Below the pieces are notes generated by a model. It searched no databases. It was not told the DNA's origin and worked only from the letters and a program-made list of their open reading frames with translations. The position numbers and the translations under genes are program-made. A stretch of 33,529 nucleotides of DNA. Source: Clostridiales bacterium (GTDB lineage: Bacteria; Bacillota; Clostridia; Christensenellales; Christensenellaceae). Positions 6,758 through 15,467 of the stretch are shown piece after piece. The DNA is taken from the NCBI GenBank assembly GCA_015056045.1, contig SVGZ01000020.1:1-33529 (forward strand), written 5' to 3'. Positions within the stretch are counted from its first letter, which is position 1. Every line of letters begins with the position of its first letter.

Positions 6758-7990
6758 ATGACGATCCACAATATCTGCAGCTACGGTGCCATCGGCAACG
6801 GTACTATCGTAACAAAAGCGATCCAGGCAGCGATCGATGCCTGTGTGCCCGGTGATGCCGTTTTCATCCCCAAAGGCGAATATATGAGCGGCGCACTCTT
6901 CCTCAAGAGCGATATGGAGCTCATTCTGGAAAAAGGCAGTTTCCTCATCGGCAGCGAAGATATCGCCGATTATCCCATTTATAATTATCGTTTTGAAGGC
7001 AGACAGGAAGACTGCTATGCAAGCCTCATCAACGGTCAGGGCGATAACATCACGATCCGCGGCGAAGGCACGATCAATGCTTCGGGAACGGCACTTTTCC
7101 GCAAAGAAATGCGTGAAGGCAAGGCTTCCAGAGGTCGTGTCATCATGCTGGAAAAAGGCAAAAATATCCGCATCGAAGGCGTAACGCTCCGCCATGCACC
7201 GGGTTGGTGTCTGCAAGTCGTCTATGCCGAAAATGTCACGATCGAAAATGTCAAAATCCACACAAAATTCAACGAAAAAGGCGTGCATTACCCCGATATT
7301 TACAACGGCGACGGCATCGATATCGATTCAACAAGCCACGTCGTCATCCGTAACTGCACGATCGAAAGCGGAGATGACTGCATCGCCATCAAATCCGGCA
7401 GAGATGCAGAAGGCAGAAAGATCAACATCCCGACAAAAGACGTCCTCATCGAAAACTGCTTCTTCAAGAGCGGCTTCGGCGTAGCGATCGGCAGCGAAAT
7501 GTCCGGCGGTGTTGACGGTGTTCTCGTCCGCAACTGTGTTTTCAGAAATACTTTCAGCATCGGCACAGTAAAAGCGCCCAGACCCAGAGGAAACGCCATC
7601 CGCAATATTCATTTTGAAAACTGCGTCCACGAAAATCATGTGCTCGATTTCGTTTCCTGCAAATGGTTCAAAGGTGCGATCAACATCGACCAGAGCTACG
7701 GCTATGATGTTTTTGACCCTGCGGAAGAAATGCCTGTATCCGAAGATACACCGCTCATTGAAAATATCACCTTCAAAAACTGCAGCCTTTCCACAATGGC
7801 AGGCGAAGCGATCTATCTCTGCGGTCTTCCCGAAATGCCTCTTCGCAATATTCACCTCGAGAATATCAAAGCCAGCGGCAAGCGCGGTCTTTTCGCACAC
7901 AATGTTGATGGGCTCACGATTAAAAATCTTTCCCTCAGCAGCACCGAAACACCGGCTATCCGCATGACGAACGTCAAAAACCTTAAATAA
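6758..7990 (+). CDS. GH28 polygalacturonase-like enzyme
   Basis: The protein has 410 residues from ATG 6758. It has no signal peptide, so it should act inside the cell, probably on imported oligogalacturonides. It is a right-handed beta-helix protein with repeated ENVxIxNxxI coils. GH28 motifs present are N183-G-D-G (the NTDG site, Asp185) and G205-D-D-C (Asp206, Asp207). The third motif, normally carrying a histidine near GxGIGS, reads S238-G-F-G-V-A-I-G-S-E, without histidine. The RIK motif reads T270-V-K-A-P-R-P-R-G. It may be a divergent exo-acting or rhamnogalacturonan-type subfamily rather than a classical endo-polygalacturonase. It is followed 12 bases later by a P-loop protein gene. 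Confidence 0.85.
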   Translation: MTIHNICSYGAIGNGTIVTKAIQAAIDACVPGDAVFIPKGEYMSGALFLKSDMELILEKGSFLIGSEDIADYPIYNYRFEGRQEDCYASLINGQGDNITIRGEGTINASGTALFRKEMREGKASRGRVIMLEKGKNIRIEGVTLRHAPGWCLQVVYAENVTIENVKIHTKFNEKGVHYPDIYNGDGIDIDSTSHVVIRNCTIESGDDCIAIKSGRDAEGRKINIPTKDVLIENCFFKSGFGVAIGSEMSGGVDGVLVRNCVFRNTFSIGTVKAPRPRGNAIRNIHFENCVHENHVLDFVSCKWFKGAINIDQSYGYDVFDPAEEMPVSEDTPLIENITFKNCSLSTMAGEAIYLCGLPEMPLRNIHLENIKASGKRGLFAHNVDGLTIKNLSLSSTETPAIRMTNVKNLK

Positions 7991-8002
7991 GGAGAATTCA
8001 TT

Positions 8003-8572
8003 TTGATCTTTTATATCGGCGGCTCGCCCTGTGCAGGCAAAAGCACAGCGGCAGAGCATATGGAAAACTTAACACGCTGCAAGGTTCTGCATCTCGATGA
8101 TTTCACGGGCGAAACGACAAAAGCAGCCGCCAAAGACAGCAAACCCTGCTGCAGCGAATATTATGCGCTTTTAAACAGTGAAAACGGCACAGATAAAGTC
8201 TGGATGCGTGACCCTGCTGAACAGTGCGAAAAAGAGATCGGCATTTACCGCGAGGCTTTCCCCTATGCCTGGGAAAAAGTACAGGCGTTCCTCAAAGAAT
8301 GCGACGGTTTTGCCCTGATCGAAGGCTGCCAGCTCATGCCCGAGCTGATGCATGAAATGGGCATCCCTGCAACGGAATATATCTGCATGATCCCTTCGCC
8401 GGAATTTCAGCTCGAAGAATACCCGAAACGCAGCTTTGTCGACATCATCCTGAAGGATGCAAGCGATAAAAAAGCCGCTTTTGATCACTGGATGCAGCGC
8501 GATATCCTCTTTGCCGCGGAAATGGAAAAACAGGCCCGGAGCTTTGGCTACCGTGTCAAAATCACCAAATAA
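8003..8572 (+). CDS. P-loop NTPase / small-molecule kinase-like protein
   Basis: The protein has 189 residues. The start is TTG at 8003, since AAGGAG (7989-7994) is correctly spaced and no ATG is available before the Walker A motif. Walker A is GGSPCAGKST at residues 6-15, very close to the N-terminus as in AAA_33/zeta-like and gluconate- or chloramphenicol-type kinases. An acidic LDDF follows a beta strand where kinases bind substrate. IEGC around residue 110 fits a Walker B-like strand. It is co-transcribed with GH28, so it might phosphorylate a sugar or other small molecule. The substrate cannot be assigned. Confidence 0.7.
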   Translation: MIFYIGGSPCAGKSTAAEHMENLTRCKVLHLDDFTGETTKAAAKDSKPCCSEYYALLNSENGTDKVWMRDPAEQCEKEIGIYREAFPYAWEKVQAFLKECDGFALIEGCQLMPELMHEMGIPATEYICMIPSPEFQLEEYPKRSFVDIILKDASDKKAAFDHWMQRDILFAAEMEKQARSFGYRVKITK

Positions 8573-8576
8573 AAAC

Positions 8577-8614
8577 GAAAAGACCCAAAACTCGCTGTTT
8601 TCGGGTCTTTTTTT
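8577..8614 (+). terminator. Terminator of GH28-kinase unit
   Basis: GACCC plus AAAAC pairs with GTTTT plus GGGTC around a TCGCT loop with one bulged base, then seven T at 8608-8614. Confidence 0.85.
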
Positions 8615-8626
8615 ATTCCAAAAATA

Positions 8627-8635
8627 TGATAAAAT
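8627..8635 (+). promoter_or_regulatory. Extended -10 promoter of the M3 peptidase gene
   Basis: TGATAAAAT at 8627-8635 matches an extended -10 box (TGnTAnAAT). No good -35 is visible, since that position overlaps the upstream terminator T-run. The predicted transcript has a leader of about 27 bases. Confidence 0.5.
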
Positions 8636-8668
8636 AGAAACATACGAACAAAATATCCGGAGGAAATT

Positions 8669-10372
8669 ATGCAGAAATTTTCGGAAATCGAATATAAACG
8701 CCCCGATATCGCCGGTGCAGGCAAAGCCGCAGAAGCTATTTTGGAAAAATTCAGCGCAGCCGCAACGGCAGAAGAAGCCAAGGAACTCTTCCTCGTGCTC
8801 AACCACGCCATGGACGAAGTACAGACCATGTGCACAGTCGCCAGCATCCGCAACACCATCGATCTGACAGATGAATTCTATGCAGGCGAAATGAAATACA
8901 TCAACAGCGAATTCGCACAGCTCATGCCCGTCAGCAAAAAGATCAATAAAGCGATCTGCGAAACACCCTTCAGAAAAGAACTCGAAGAAGCTTTCGGCGC
9001 ACAGGTATTCCGTCTTGCAGAATCGCAGGAACGCCTCATCACACCCGAAAACATTCCGCTTTCGATCGAAGAAAGCGATCTCTGCGATGAATTCAAATTT
9101 GCCGTTGCAGATTGCTCCGTCGATTTCATGGGCGAAAAGTGCAATTTCTATGGCCTCTTAAAGCATATGGAATCCACAGACAGAGCCGAAAGACAGGCCG
9201 CTTTCAAAGAATGGGCAAGACTTTACAGCGAAGTTTCCCCGAAGCTCGATGATATTTACAGCAAGCTCGTCGCAAACCGCGTACAGCAGGCGAAGAACTT
9301 AGGCTTCGATTCCTATATCGATATGGCATATCTGAGCCGCGGCCGTTTTGACTATAACGCAGAAGATGCTGCAAGATTCCGCAGCTATGTTGAAAAATAC
9401 ATCACACCCTTCGTTGCCGAAATGCGCGAAAAGCAGAAAGCCGTTTTAGGCATCGACGAACTCCATTGGTATGATGAAAGCCTCGACTTCCCCGATGGCA
9501 ACCCGACACCGCACGGCACAAAGGACGAAATGATCGCCGCTGCACAGAAGATGTACCGCGAGCTTTCCCCGGAAACAGGCGAATTCTTCGACTTCATGAC
9601 AGAATACGAGCTCTTTGACCTCGAAACACGCCCCGGCAAGCATATGGGCGGCTACTGCACATCGCTCGATATCTATAAAGCACCGTTCATCTTCTCCAAC
9701 TTCAACGGCACCGCTGCAGACGTCGACGTTTTAACACACGAAGCAGGCCACGCATTTGAAGCTTACAGTGCATACAAGACACAGCAGATCGCTGAATACA
9801 CCTACTCCACAAGCGAGATCAATGAGATCCACTCCATGTCCATGGAACACTTCACCTATCCCTGGATGGACCTCTTCTTTGGCGAAGATACCGACCGCAG
9901 ACTCTATTCTCATCTCTTCGGTGCACTCTCCGTTATTCCCTATCTCGTTTCCGTAGACGAATTCCAGCACAGAGTTTTCGAAAAGCCCGATATGACGGCA
10001 GAAGAAAGAAAAGCTGTATGGCGCTCGATCGAACGCAAATATCAGCCCTGGAGAGATTATGACGGCAACGAATTCCTCGAAAGCGGCGGTTTCTGGATGC
10101 AGAAGCAGCACATCTTCCTCTATCCCTTCTACTATGTTGACTATGCATTGGCACAGACCTGCGCCTTCATGTATTACAAACGTATGTGTGAAGACAAACA
10201 GGAAGCCTGGAACGGTTACCTCGAGCTCTGCAAAAAAGGCGGCAGCCTCGGCTATTTCGAAACACTCGAATCCGCCGGCTTAAAGAACCCCTTCGTCGAA
10301 GAAAACGTCAAAGAGACGATCGAATTCGTCAAGGCAAAAGTTCTCGAGCTCTATGATGCCTGCAGAAAATAA
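8669..10372 (+). CDS. M3 family oligoendopeptidase (PepF-like)
   Basis: The protein has 567 residues from ATG 8669, with GGAGG seven bases upstream. The zinc-binding motif HEAGH is at residues 357-361, followed about 25 residues later by the third-ligand region EINEIHSMSMEH. The order of an N-terminal helical domain followed by a catalytic domain, and the length, match bacterial M3 oligoendopeptidases of the PepF type. These are cytoplasmic and cleave short peptides of roughly 7-20 residues, feeding amino-acid metabolism. No signal peptide is seen. The gene stands alone with its own promoter and a shared convergent terminator. Confidence 0.93.
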   Translation: MQKFSEIEYKRPDIAGAGKAAEAILEKFSAAATAEEAKELFLVLNHAMDEVQTMCTVASIRNTIDLTDEFYAGEMKYINSEFAQLMPVSKKINKAICETPFRKELEEAFGAQVFRLAESQERLITPENIPLSIEESDLCDEFKFAVADCSVDFMGEKCNFYGLLKHMESTDRAERQAAFKEWARLYSEVSPKLDDIYSKLVANRVQQAKNLGFDSYIDMAYLSRGRFDYNAEDAARFRSYVEKYITPFVAEMREKQKAVLGIDELHWYDESLDFPDGNPTPHGTKDEMIAAAQKMYRELSPETGEFFDFMTEYELFDLETRPGKHMGGYCTSLDIYKAPFIFSNFNGTAADVDVLTHEAGHAFEAYSAYKTQQIAEYTYSTSEINEIHSMSMEHFTYPWMDLFFGEDTDRRLYSHLFGALSVIPYLVSVDEFQHRVFEKPDMTAEERKAVWRSIERKYQPWRDYDGNEFLESGGFWMQKQHIFLYPFYYVDYALAQTCAFMYYKRMCEDKQEAWNGYLELCKKGGSLGYFETLESAGLKNPFVEENVKETIEFVKAKVLELYDACRK

Positions 10373-10385
10373 AAATTAAAAACAA

Positions 10386-10416
10386 AGCCCGGCTGTAAAA
10401 TACAGTCGGGTTTTTT
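10386..10416. terminator. Bidirectional terminator (M3 peptidase / liv operon)
   Basis: CCCGgCTGTA pairs with TACAGtCGGG around a short AAA loop. It is followed by TTTTTT on the plus strand and by CTTTGTTTTT on the minus strand. It separates the convergent M3 and livF genes. Confidence 0.85.
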
Positions 10417-10485
10417 ATATACGGCGATGCCTGCTTTCACAAAAGAAAGGGGTAACACGTTCAGCAGTTATCGCAATATTCTTTT

Positions 10486-11187
10486 TTATTTGCCGAGGTA
10501 AGCTTTCTTGACACCTTCATCACGAAGAAGATCGCTTGCCTTGCCGCTCATGGCGATGCGGCCAGTTTCTAAAACATAGGCTCTGTCTGCGATCGAAAGC
10601 GCAGCCTGTGCATTCTGTTCAACGAGAAGGATCGTCGTACCGGCTTTGTTGAGTTCCTTGATAATATCAAAAACCTGTTCAACAAGGATCGGTGCAAGAC
10701 CCATTGAGGGTTCATCAAGCATCAAGAGCTTCGGTTTGGACATCAGCGCTCTGCCCATAGCGAGCATCTGCTGTTCACCGCCGGAAAGCGTGCCAACGGC
10801 CTGTTTTCTTCTCTCACGGAGCCTCGGGAAGCGATTGTAGACATCTTCCATAGAAGGCGCAACGGAAGCCTTAGGCTGCGTATAAGCGCCCATAATGAGG
10901 TTATCTTCAACCGTCATATTGGCAAAAACTCTTCTGCCTTCGGGAACCTGTGCAAGACCCATCGAAACGATCTTATGCGCCGGAATATGCATGAGCGACT
11001 GTTCTTCAAATTCGATGTCGCCTGTTTTCGAGCGAAGAAGACCGGAGATCGTCTGCAGGATCGTGGATTTGCCTGCACCGTTTGCGCCGATCAGCGTAAC
11101 GATCTCTCCATCATAAACTTCAAAGGAAACGCCTTTGATCGCATGGATCGCGCCGTAATAGACGTTGATATCTTTAACTTTAAGCAT
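10486..11187 (-). CDS. livF: Branched-chain amino acid ABC importer ATPase LivF
   Basis: The protein has 233 residues from ATG 11187, preceded by AAGGAGG. A longer in-frame reading into livG is rejected. Walker A is GANGAGKST at residues 34-42, the ABC signature is LSGGEQQM, and Walker B is LLMLDEPSMGLAP, all canonical for LivF. It is one of two ATPases that power a high-affinity importer of leucine/isoleucine/valine type ligands on the cytoplasmic side. Its start overlaps the end of livG by 8 bases, indicating coupled translation. The substrate could also be another amino acid or an amide, since the family is broad. Confidence 0.93.
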   Translation of the reverse strand: MLKVKDINVYYGAIHAIKGVSFEVYDGEIVTLIGANGAGKSTILQTISGLLRSKTGDIEFEEQSLMHIPAHKIVSMGLAQVPEGRRVFANMTVEDNLIMGAYTQPKASVAPSMEDVYNRFPRLRERRKQAVGTLSGGEQQMLAMGRALMSKPKLLMLDEPSMGLAPILVEQVFDIIKELNKAGTTILLVEQNAQAALSIADRAYVLETGRIAMSGKASDLLRDEGVKKAYLGK

Positions 11188-12019
11188 TGTCTTCCTCCTT
11201 GCTCTTGCCGAGGTATGCTTCGATAACGATCGGGTTGGACTGGATCTCTTCCGGTGTGCCTTTTGCGATGATCCTGCCGTAATTGAGAACGGCAATGCCT
11301 TCGCAGACGTTCATAACAAGGCTCATATCGTGTTCGATCAGCATGATGGCGATCTGGAAAGTATCACGGATCTTGCGGATGTTTTCCATGAGCTCTGCCG
11401 TTTCGTGCGGGTTCATGCCTGCAGCCGGTTCATCGAGAAGAAGAAGCTTCGGTCCTGTTGCCAATGCACGGACGATCTCAAGTCTTCTCTGCGCACCATA
11501 AGGAAGCGAACCTGCTTTATACTCTGCCAGATCCTGCATATCAAAAATGGAAAGCAGTTCCATCGTTTCTTCACGCATCTGTCTTTCGCTCTTCCAGAAT
11601 TTGGGCAAGCGAAGGATGCCATCCCACATATTATATTCAATGCGGTTATGCAGACCGACTTTGACATTGTCTTCAACGCTCATGTTGGCAAAAAGACGGA
11701 TATTCTGGAAAGTTCTCGCAACGCCTGCACGGGAAAGCTGCGCTGTCGTCATGCTGTGCGTGTCTTTTCCGTCGAGGAGCGTCGTACCGTGTGTCGGCTG
11801 GTAGACTTTTGTGAGAAGGTTGAATACCGTTGTCTTGCCTGCGCCATTGGGACCGATAAGACCGGCGATCTCTGTTCTGCCGACTGTCAGGTTGAAATCA
11901 TCAACTGCTTTTAAGCCGCCGAATTCGATGCCCAGATGTCTTGCTTCGAGGATAGGGAGTTTGCCTGCGTCTCTTTCCGGGACGATCGCATTACTCGGTA
12001 CAGGGATCATTCTGCTCAT
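11180..12019 (-). CDS. livG: Branched-chain amino acid ABC importer ATPase LivG
   Basis: The protein has 279 residues from ATG 12019, with AAAGGAGA upstream. After an extension of about 25 residues the ABC domain begins, with Walker A GPNGAGKTT, the Q-loop region ARTFQNIRLF, signature LPYGAQRRLEI and Walker B LLLLDEPAAGMNP, the LivG pattern. Position two of the signature is proline and the fourth is alanine rather than the usual S and Q, a modest change. It pairs with LivF as the second nucleotide-binding subunit. It overlaps livM by 4 bases and livF by 8 bases. Confidence 0.93.
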   Translation of the reverse strand: MSRMIPVPSNAIVPERDAGKLPILEARHLGIEFGGLKAVDDFNLTVGRTEIAGLIGPNGAGKTTVFNLLTKVYQPTHGTTLLDGKDTHSMTTAQLSRAGVARTFQNIRLFANMSVEDNVKVGLHNRIEYNMWDGILRLPKFWKSERQMREETMELLSIFDMQDLAEYKAGSLPYGAQRRLEIVRALATGPKLLLLDEPAAGMNPHETAELMENIRKIRDTFQIAIMLIEHDMSLVMNVCEGIAVLNYGRIIAKGTPEEIQSNPIVIEAYLGKSKEEDNA

Positions 12020-13080
12020 TTTGTCTCTCCTTTCCTCTTCTTAAAGACTGCTGTGATTTTTCCGGTATATTTTCCGATCATTGCTTTTAATTTTGCATTA
12101 TTTGTTCCGATCATAACGAGGATCAGGACTACGCTGTAAAGCAGCATACGGAAATCTTCAAATGCACGCATAAGCTCGGGCAGTACCGTTAAAACAGTTG
12201 CCGCAATGATCGAGCCGCGCATATTGCCCATGCCGCCCAGAACGACGAACATCAGGACGAGAATGGACTGGTTGAAATCGAATTTGCTCGCAACGATCGT
12301 GGAGAAATTCATCGAGAAAAGAACGCCTGCCATACCGGCAAGAACCGCCGATGTGATGAAGGCCATCAGTTTATATTTTGTTACGGGAATACCGACGCTT
12401 TCTGCAGCAATGCGGTTATCTCTGAGCGCCATGATCGCTCTGCCTGCACGGCTGTTGATGAGATTCAGGACAACGAAAAGCGTGAGCATAATGAGGATGA
12501 AGCCCGCAAAGAAGCTCGAAAGCTTCGGAACATTTGCCGCGCCGATAGGACCATTGATGAGGACTTTTCCGCCTTCACCAAGGACAAGCGCTTCGGCAGA
12601 ACCTGCGATTTTAAGACCGCTTGCATCAACGCCGACGTAGAGGCAGTTGATGATGTCTTTGATAATTTCGCCAAAAGCGAGCGTTACGATCGCAAGGTAG
12701 TCACCGCGGAGCCTTAAAACAGGAACACCGATGACGAGACCTGCAATACCGGCAAAAACGCCGCCGACGATCATGCTGACGATAAAGCGAAGAATATCGG
12801 GCGAACCATCCATGCAGCCGGCAACGACAACGCCGACGAATGCACCGACGCTCATAAAGCCGGCATGACCGAGGGAAAGCTCACCAAGAACGCCGACCGT
12901 CAGGTTCAGCGAAAGTGCCATAACGATATAAGCACAGATCGGAACGAGCTGACCGGAAAGCGAATTGGAAAGAACATCCATCATGTCGAGCAGATAGATG
13001 AGGATAAAGGCAACTGTGACCATCGAATAGGTGATGGTATTGCTCTTTGCCGCTGCGGAAAGTTTCAGTTTCTTTTCCAT
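12016..13080 (-). CDS. livM: Branched-chain amino acid ABC permease LivM
   Basis: The protein has 354 residues with about nine or ten hydrophobic segments. The start is ATG 13080 with GGAGG six to seven bases upstream. Family signatures include LNLTVGVLGELSLGHAGFM in the N-terminal third, LRLRGDYLAIVTLAFGEI, and the EAA-like loop GRAIMALRDNRIAAESVGI that contacts the ATPases. A basic C-terminal tail follows. It forms the membrane channel with LivH. The gene is tightly packed between livH (14 bases) and livG (4-base overlap). Confidence 0.93.
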   Translation of the reverse strand: MEKKLKLSAAAKSNTITYSMVTVAFILIYLLDMMDVLSNSLSGQLVPICAYIVMALSLNLTVGVLGELSLGHAGFMSVGAFVGVVVAGCMDGSPDILRFIVSMIVGGVFAGIAGLVIGVPVLRLRGDYLAIVTLAFGEIIKDIINCLYVGVDASGLKIAGSAEALVLGEGGKVLINGPIGAANVPKLSSFFAGFILIMLTLFVVLNLINSRAGRAIMALRDNRIAAESVGIPVTKYKLMAFITSAVLAGMAGVLFSMNFSTIVASKFDFNQSILVLMFVVLGGMGNMRGSIIAATVLTVLPELMRAFEDFRMLLYSVVLILVMIGTNNAKLKAMIGKYTGKITAVFKKRKGETK

Positions 13081-13094
13081 ATTTCTTCCTCCGA

Positions 13095-13976
13095 TCAGAC
13101 TTTTTCGCTGATCTTCTTACCCAAAAGACCTGTGGGTTTGAAGAGCAGAACGATGATAAGAACAGCAAAAACGATCGCATTGGAAAGTTCCATGGAAACA
13201 TAGACCTTTGCAAAGATCTCGATGATGCCAAGAAGAATACCGCCGAGCATAGCACCGGGGATCGAACCGATTCCGCCGAAAACAGCTGCGGTAAATGCCT
13301 TGATACCGGGCATGGAACCTGTCGTCGGCATAAGCGTCGGGTAGCTCGAGCAGAGAAGAACGCCTGCAACAGCTGCGAGTGCGGAACCGATCGCAAATGT
13401 TGTAGAGATCGTGCGGTTAACGTTGATGCCCATGAGCTGTGCAGCGCCTTTATCTTCGGAAACGGCACGCATAGCCTTGCCGATCTTTGTTTTGTTGACG
13501 AAAAGCGTCAGCGCGATCATGATGATAACACAGACGATGATCGTGAGGACAGCCTCTGCTTTTATCGTGAGCTGACCTTCAAAAAGGCGGATAGGTTCTG
13601 CCTGCAGGATCGAAATATAGCTCTTGGAAGCAGAGCCCCAGATGAGCTGTGCAGAGTTCTGCAGGAAATAGCTGACGCCGATCGCCGTGATCAGAACGGC
13701 AAGCGAAGTCGCATCTCTGAGAGGTTTATAGGCAAGCCCTTCGATGATGATGCCCAAAACCGTACAGACGATCATGGCCAATACCACCGCAATAAAGGGC
13801 GGAAGCTCCAGATAAAAAATGGCACAGAACGAAATATAGCCGCCGACCATGATGACGTCGCCATGCGCAAAGTTGAGCATTTTGGCGATGCCGTATACCA
13901 TGGTATAACCCAGCGCTATGATCGCATAGATACTGCCAAGGCTTATCCCATTAATAAGATTGAACAGAAATTCCAC
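13095..13976 (-). CDS. livH: Branched-chain amino acid ABC permease LivH
   Basis: The protein has 293 residues. The start codon is GTG at 13976, with AGAGGTG upstream. Hallmarks are the N-terminal NGISLGSIYAIIALGYTMVY, LNFAHGDVIMVGGY, and the coupling loop KTKIGKAMRAVSEDKGAAQ. It is the second membrane subunit of the importer. A 175-base gap holding a strong hairpin separates it from the binding-protein gene upstream, which should lower permease expression relative to the binding protein. Confidence 0.93.
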   Translation of the reverse strand: MEFLFNLINGISLGSIYAIIALGYTMVYGIAKMLNFAHGDVIMVGGYISFCAIFYLELPPFIAVVLAMIVCTVLGIIIEGLAYKPLRDATSLAVLITAIGVSYFLQNSAQLIWGSASKSYISILQAEPIRLFEGQLTIKAEAVLTIIVCVIIMIALTLFVNKTKIGKAMRAVSEDKGAAQLMGINVNRTISTTFAIGSALAAVAGVLLCSSYPTLMPTTGSMPGIKAFTAAVFGGIGSIPGAMLGGILLGIIEIFAKVYVSMELSNAIVFAVLIIVLLFKPTGLLGKKISEKV

Positions 13977-14100
13977 TAAGGTACACCTCTTTCTTTTGGA
14001 TCAGAGGAAAACAAAAACTGTTATCCTCCCATTTTGATCTTCAAAGCCCGATGCGGAAAGAATATTTTCCGCACCCGGATTTAAAGATGAAAATAGCCTA

Positions 14101-14129
14101 AAAGAGGGGTCTTTGAAACCCCTCTTTTA
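14101..14129 (-). terminator. Intra-operon hairpin between livK and livH
   Basis: An 11-bp perfect stem (AAAAGAGGGGT, ACCCCTCTTTT) closes over a 7-nt loop just after the livK stop codon. The T-stretch lies in the 3' arm and not beyond it, so it is probably a partial terminator or mRNA 3'-end stabiliser. Confidence 0.65.
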
Positions 14130-14151
14130 AAGCTGATCATGAGCTTATTTT

Positions 14152-15294
14152 TTAGAGTTCTACGTATGCACCGTTCTTGATGACATAGCCTTTGGGAGCC
14201 TTATCGACTTCGCCGTTTGCCTGCCATGTCATGTTGGAGCCTGTAAGACCTGTGTAGCTGAAATCTGCAGAGGTGAATGTTTCGATGAGCTTATCGCACA
14301 TTTCTTCAGCTTTCATGCCCGGTTTGATGCCGTTCTTCTGGATCGCATTGTAGATCGCATAGACACAGTCATAAGCGTCTGCAGCAAACTGGTTCGGCTT
14401 TTCGCCTGCGAGCTTTTCATATTTCTTAACGAAATCCTGAACAGGTTCTTCCTGAGCGTCTGCAGAGAAGGGTGTGAGAAGCATAACGTCTTCTGCGAGA
14501 GCTGCATCGAAGCCTTCGAGTGTGAGGATACCGTCCATACCGTCAACACCGCAGAATACCGGAGCATAGTCGATGCTCTTTGCCTGCGCTAAGATCAGGG
14601 AAGCGGGTGTATAGTAGATGGGAAGGAATACGAAGTCAGCGCCGTTTGTCTTTGCATCGTTGAGCTGTGCGGTGAAGTCTGTTGCTGTATCGTCTGTGAA
14701 TGTTGTTACGGAAACGATTTCAACGCCGTTCTTTTCAGCTTCTGCCTTGAAGCCTTCATAGATGCCTGCGGAGTAAGCGTCTGCATTGTTGTAGATGATA
14801 GCAACCTTTGTGCCAAGACCTTTTTCAATGATGTACTGTGCGGAGCGTACGCCCTGGCTGGGGTCTGTGAAGCACATCTGGAAGACGTTGTCCTTGCCTT
14901 CTGTTACCTTCGGGGAAGATGCAGAGGGTGTGAACATGAAGATACGGTCTTCATAAGCTTCTGTGGAAACGGCGATCGAGGGGTTTGTTGTTGTTGTGCC
15001 AACAAGGATATCCATACCCCAGTCCATCAGGGTGTTGTAAGCATTGACAGCTTTTTCTGCGTCATGCTCGTCATCCTGCCAGTTGAGCTCGAACTGAATG
15101 CCGCCAAGAGCATTGATCTCTTCAACTGCGATCTGTGCGCCATACTGTGTAGCAACACCATAGATAGCTGCAGGGCCTGTTGTCGGGCCGATGCCGCCGA
15201 TTTTGATAACATTAGCATCTTCATCTTTCTTGCCGCAAGCCACGCTTGTGAACAGCATAGCAAGAACGAGAACAAGAGCTACGATCTTTTTCAT
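14152..15294 (-). CDS. livK: Branched-chain amino acid ABC binding lipoprotein
   Basis: The protein has 380 residues from ATG 15294. An in-frame TTG five codons earlier coincides with the GGAGG ribosome binding site and is rejected. The signal peptide ends in TSVAC with Cys20 as the lipidated residue. The mature part is a Peripla_BP_6-type Leu/Ile/Val-binding fold, opening with IKIGGIGPTTGPAAIYG. It captures amino acids outside the membrane for LivHMGF. It is the first gene of the operon behind a strong promoter, and a hairpin directly follows it. The exact amino acid is unknown. Confidence 0.92.
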   Translation of the reverse strand: MKKIVALVLVLAMLFTSVACGKKDEDANVIKIGGIGPTTGPAAIYGVATQYGAQIAVEEINALGGIQFELNWQDDEHDAEKAVNAYNTLMDWGMDILVGTTTTNPSIAVSTEAYEDRIFMFTPSASSPKVTEGKDNVFQMCFTDPSQGVRSAQYIIEKGLGTKVAIIYNNADAYSAGIYEGFKAEAEKNGVEIVSVTTFTDDTATDFTAQLNDAKTNGADFVFLPIYYTPASLILAQAKSIDYAPVFCGVDGMDGILTLEGFDAALAEDVMLLTPFSADAQEEPVQDFVKKYEKLAGEKPNQFAADAYDCVYAIYNAIQKNGIKPGMKAEEMCDKLIETFTSADFSYTGLTGSNMTWQANGEVDKAPKGYVIKNGAYVEL

Positions 15295-15360
15295 TATTTT
15301 TTCCTCCAAAACAATTATTATCTGTTTGCGCGAAAACTTTATTTCGTGTAAGCATCTAAA

Positions 15361-15389
15361 ATTGTATTTTTATTTACTCATAATGTCAA
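15361..15389 (-). promoter_or_regulatory. Promoter of the liv operon
   Basis: On the minus strand TTGACA (15389-15384) and TACAAT (15366-15361) are separated by 17 bases, a near-consensus sigma-A promoter. The predicted leader is about 60 bases. Confidence 0.88.
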
Positions 15390-15467
15390 CTGTTTTTTGC
15401 AGTTTTTTGTGATTTTTGTCTTTTTTCTTTTGCAAATCGGTATTACCGCATGACCATTGACCATGTT

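Noticed and set aside
13047-13979. Open frame on the plus strand opposite livH
   Set aside because: It is antisense to a confident permease gene and has an unnatural Asp/Arg/Lys-rich composition.
15438-15450. Small CGGTATTACCG inverted repeat after the APH-like gene
   Set aside because: It has a very short stem and no T-run, so it is not supportable as a terminator.
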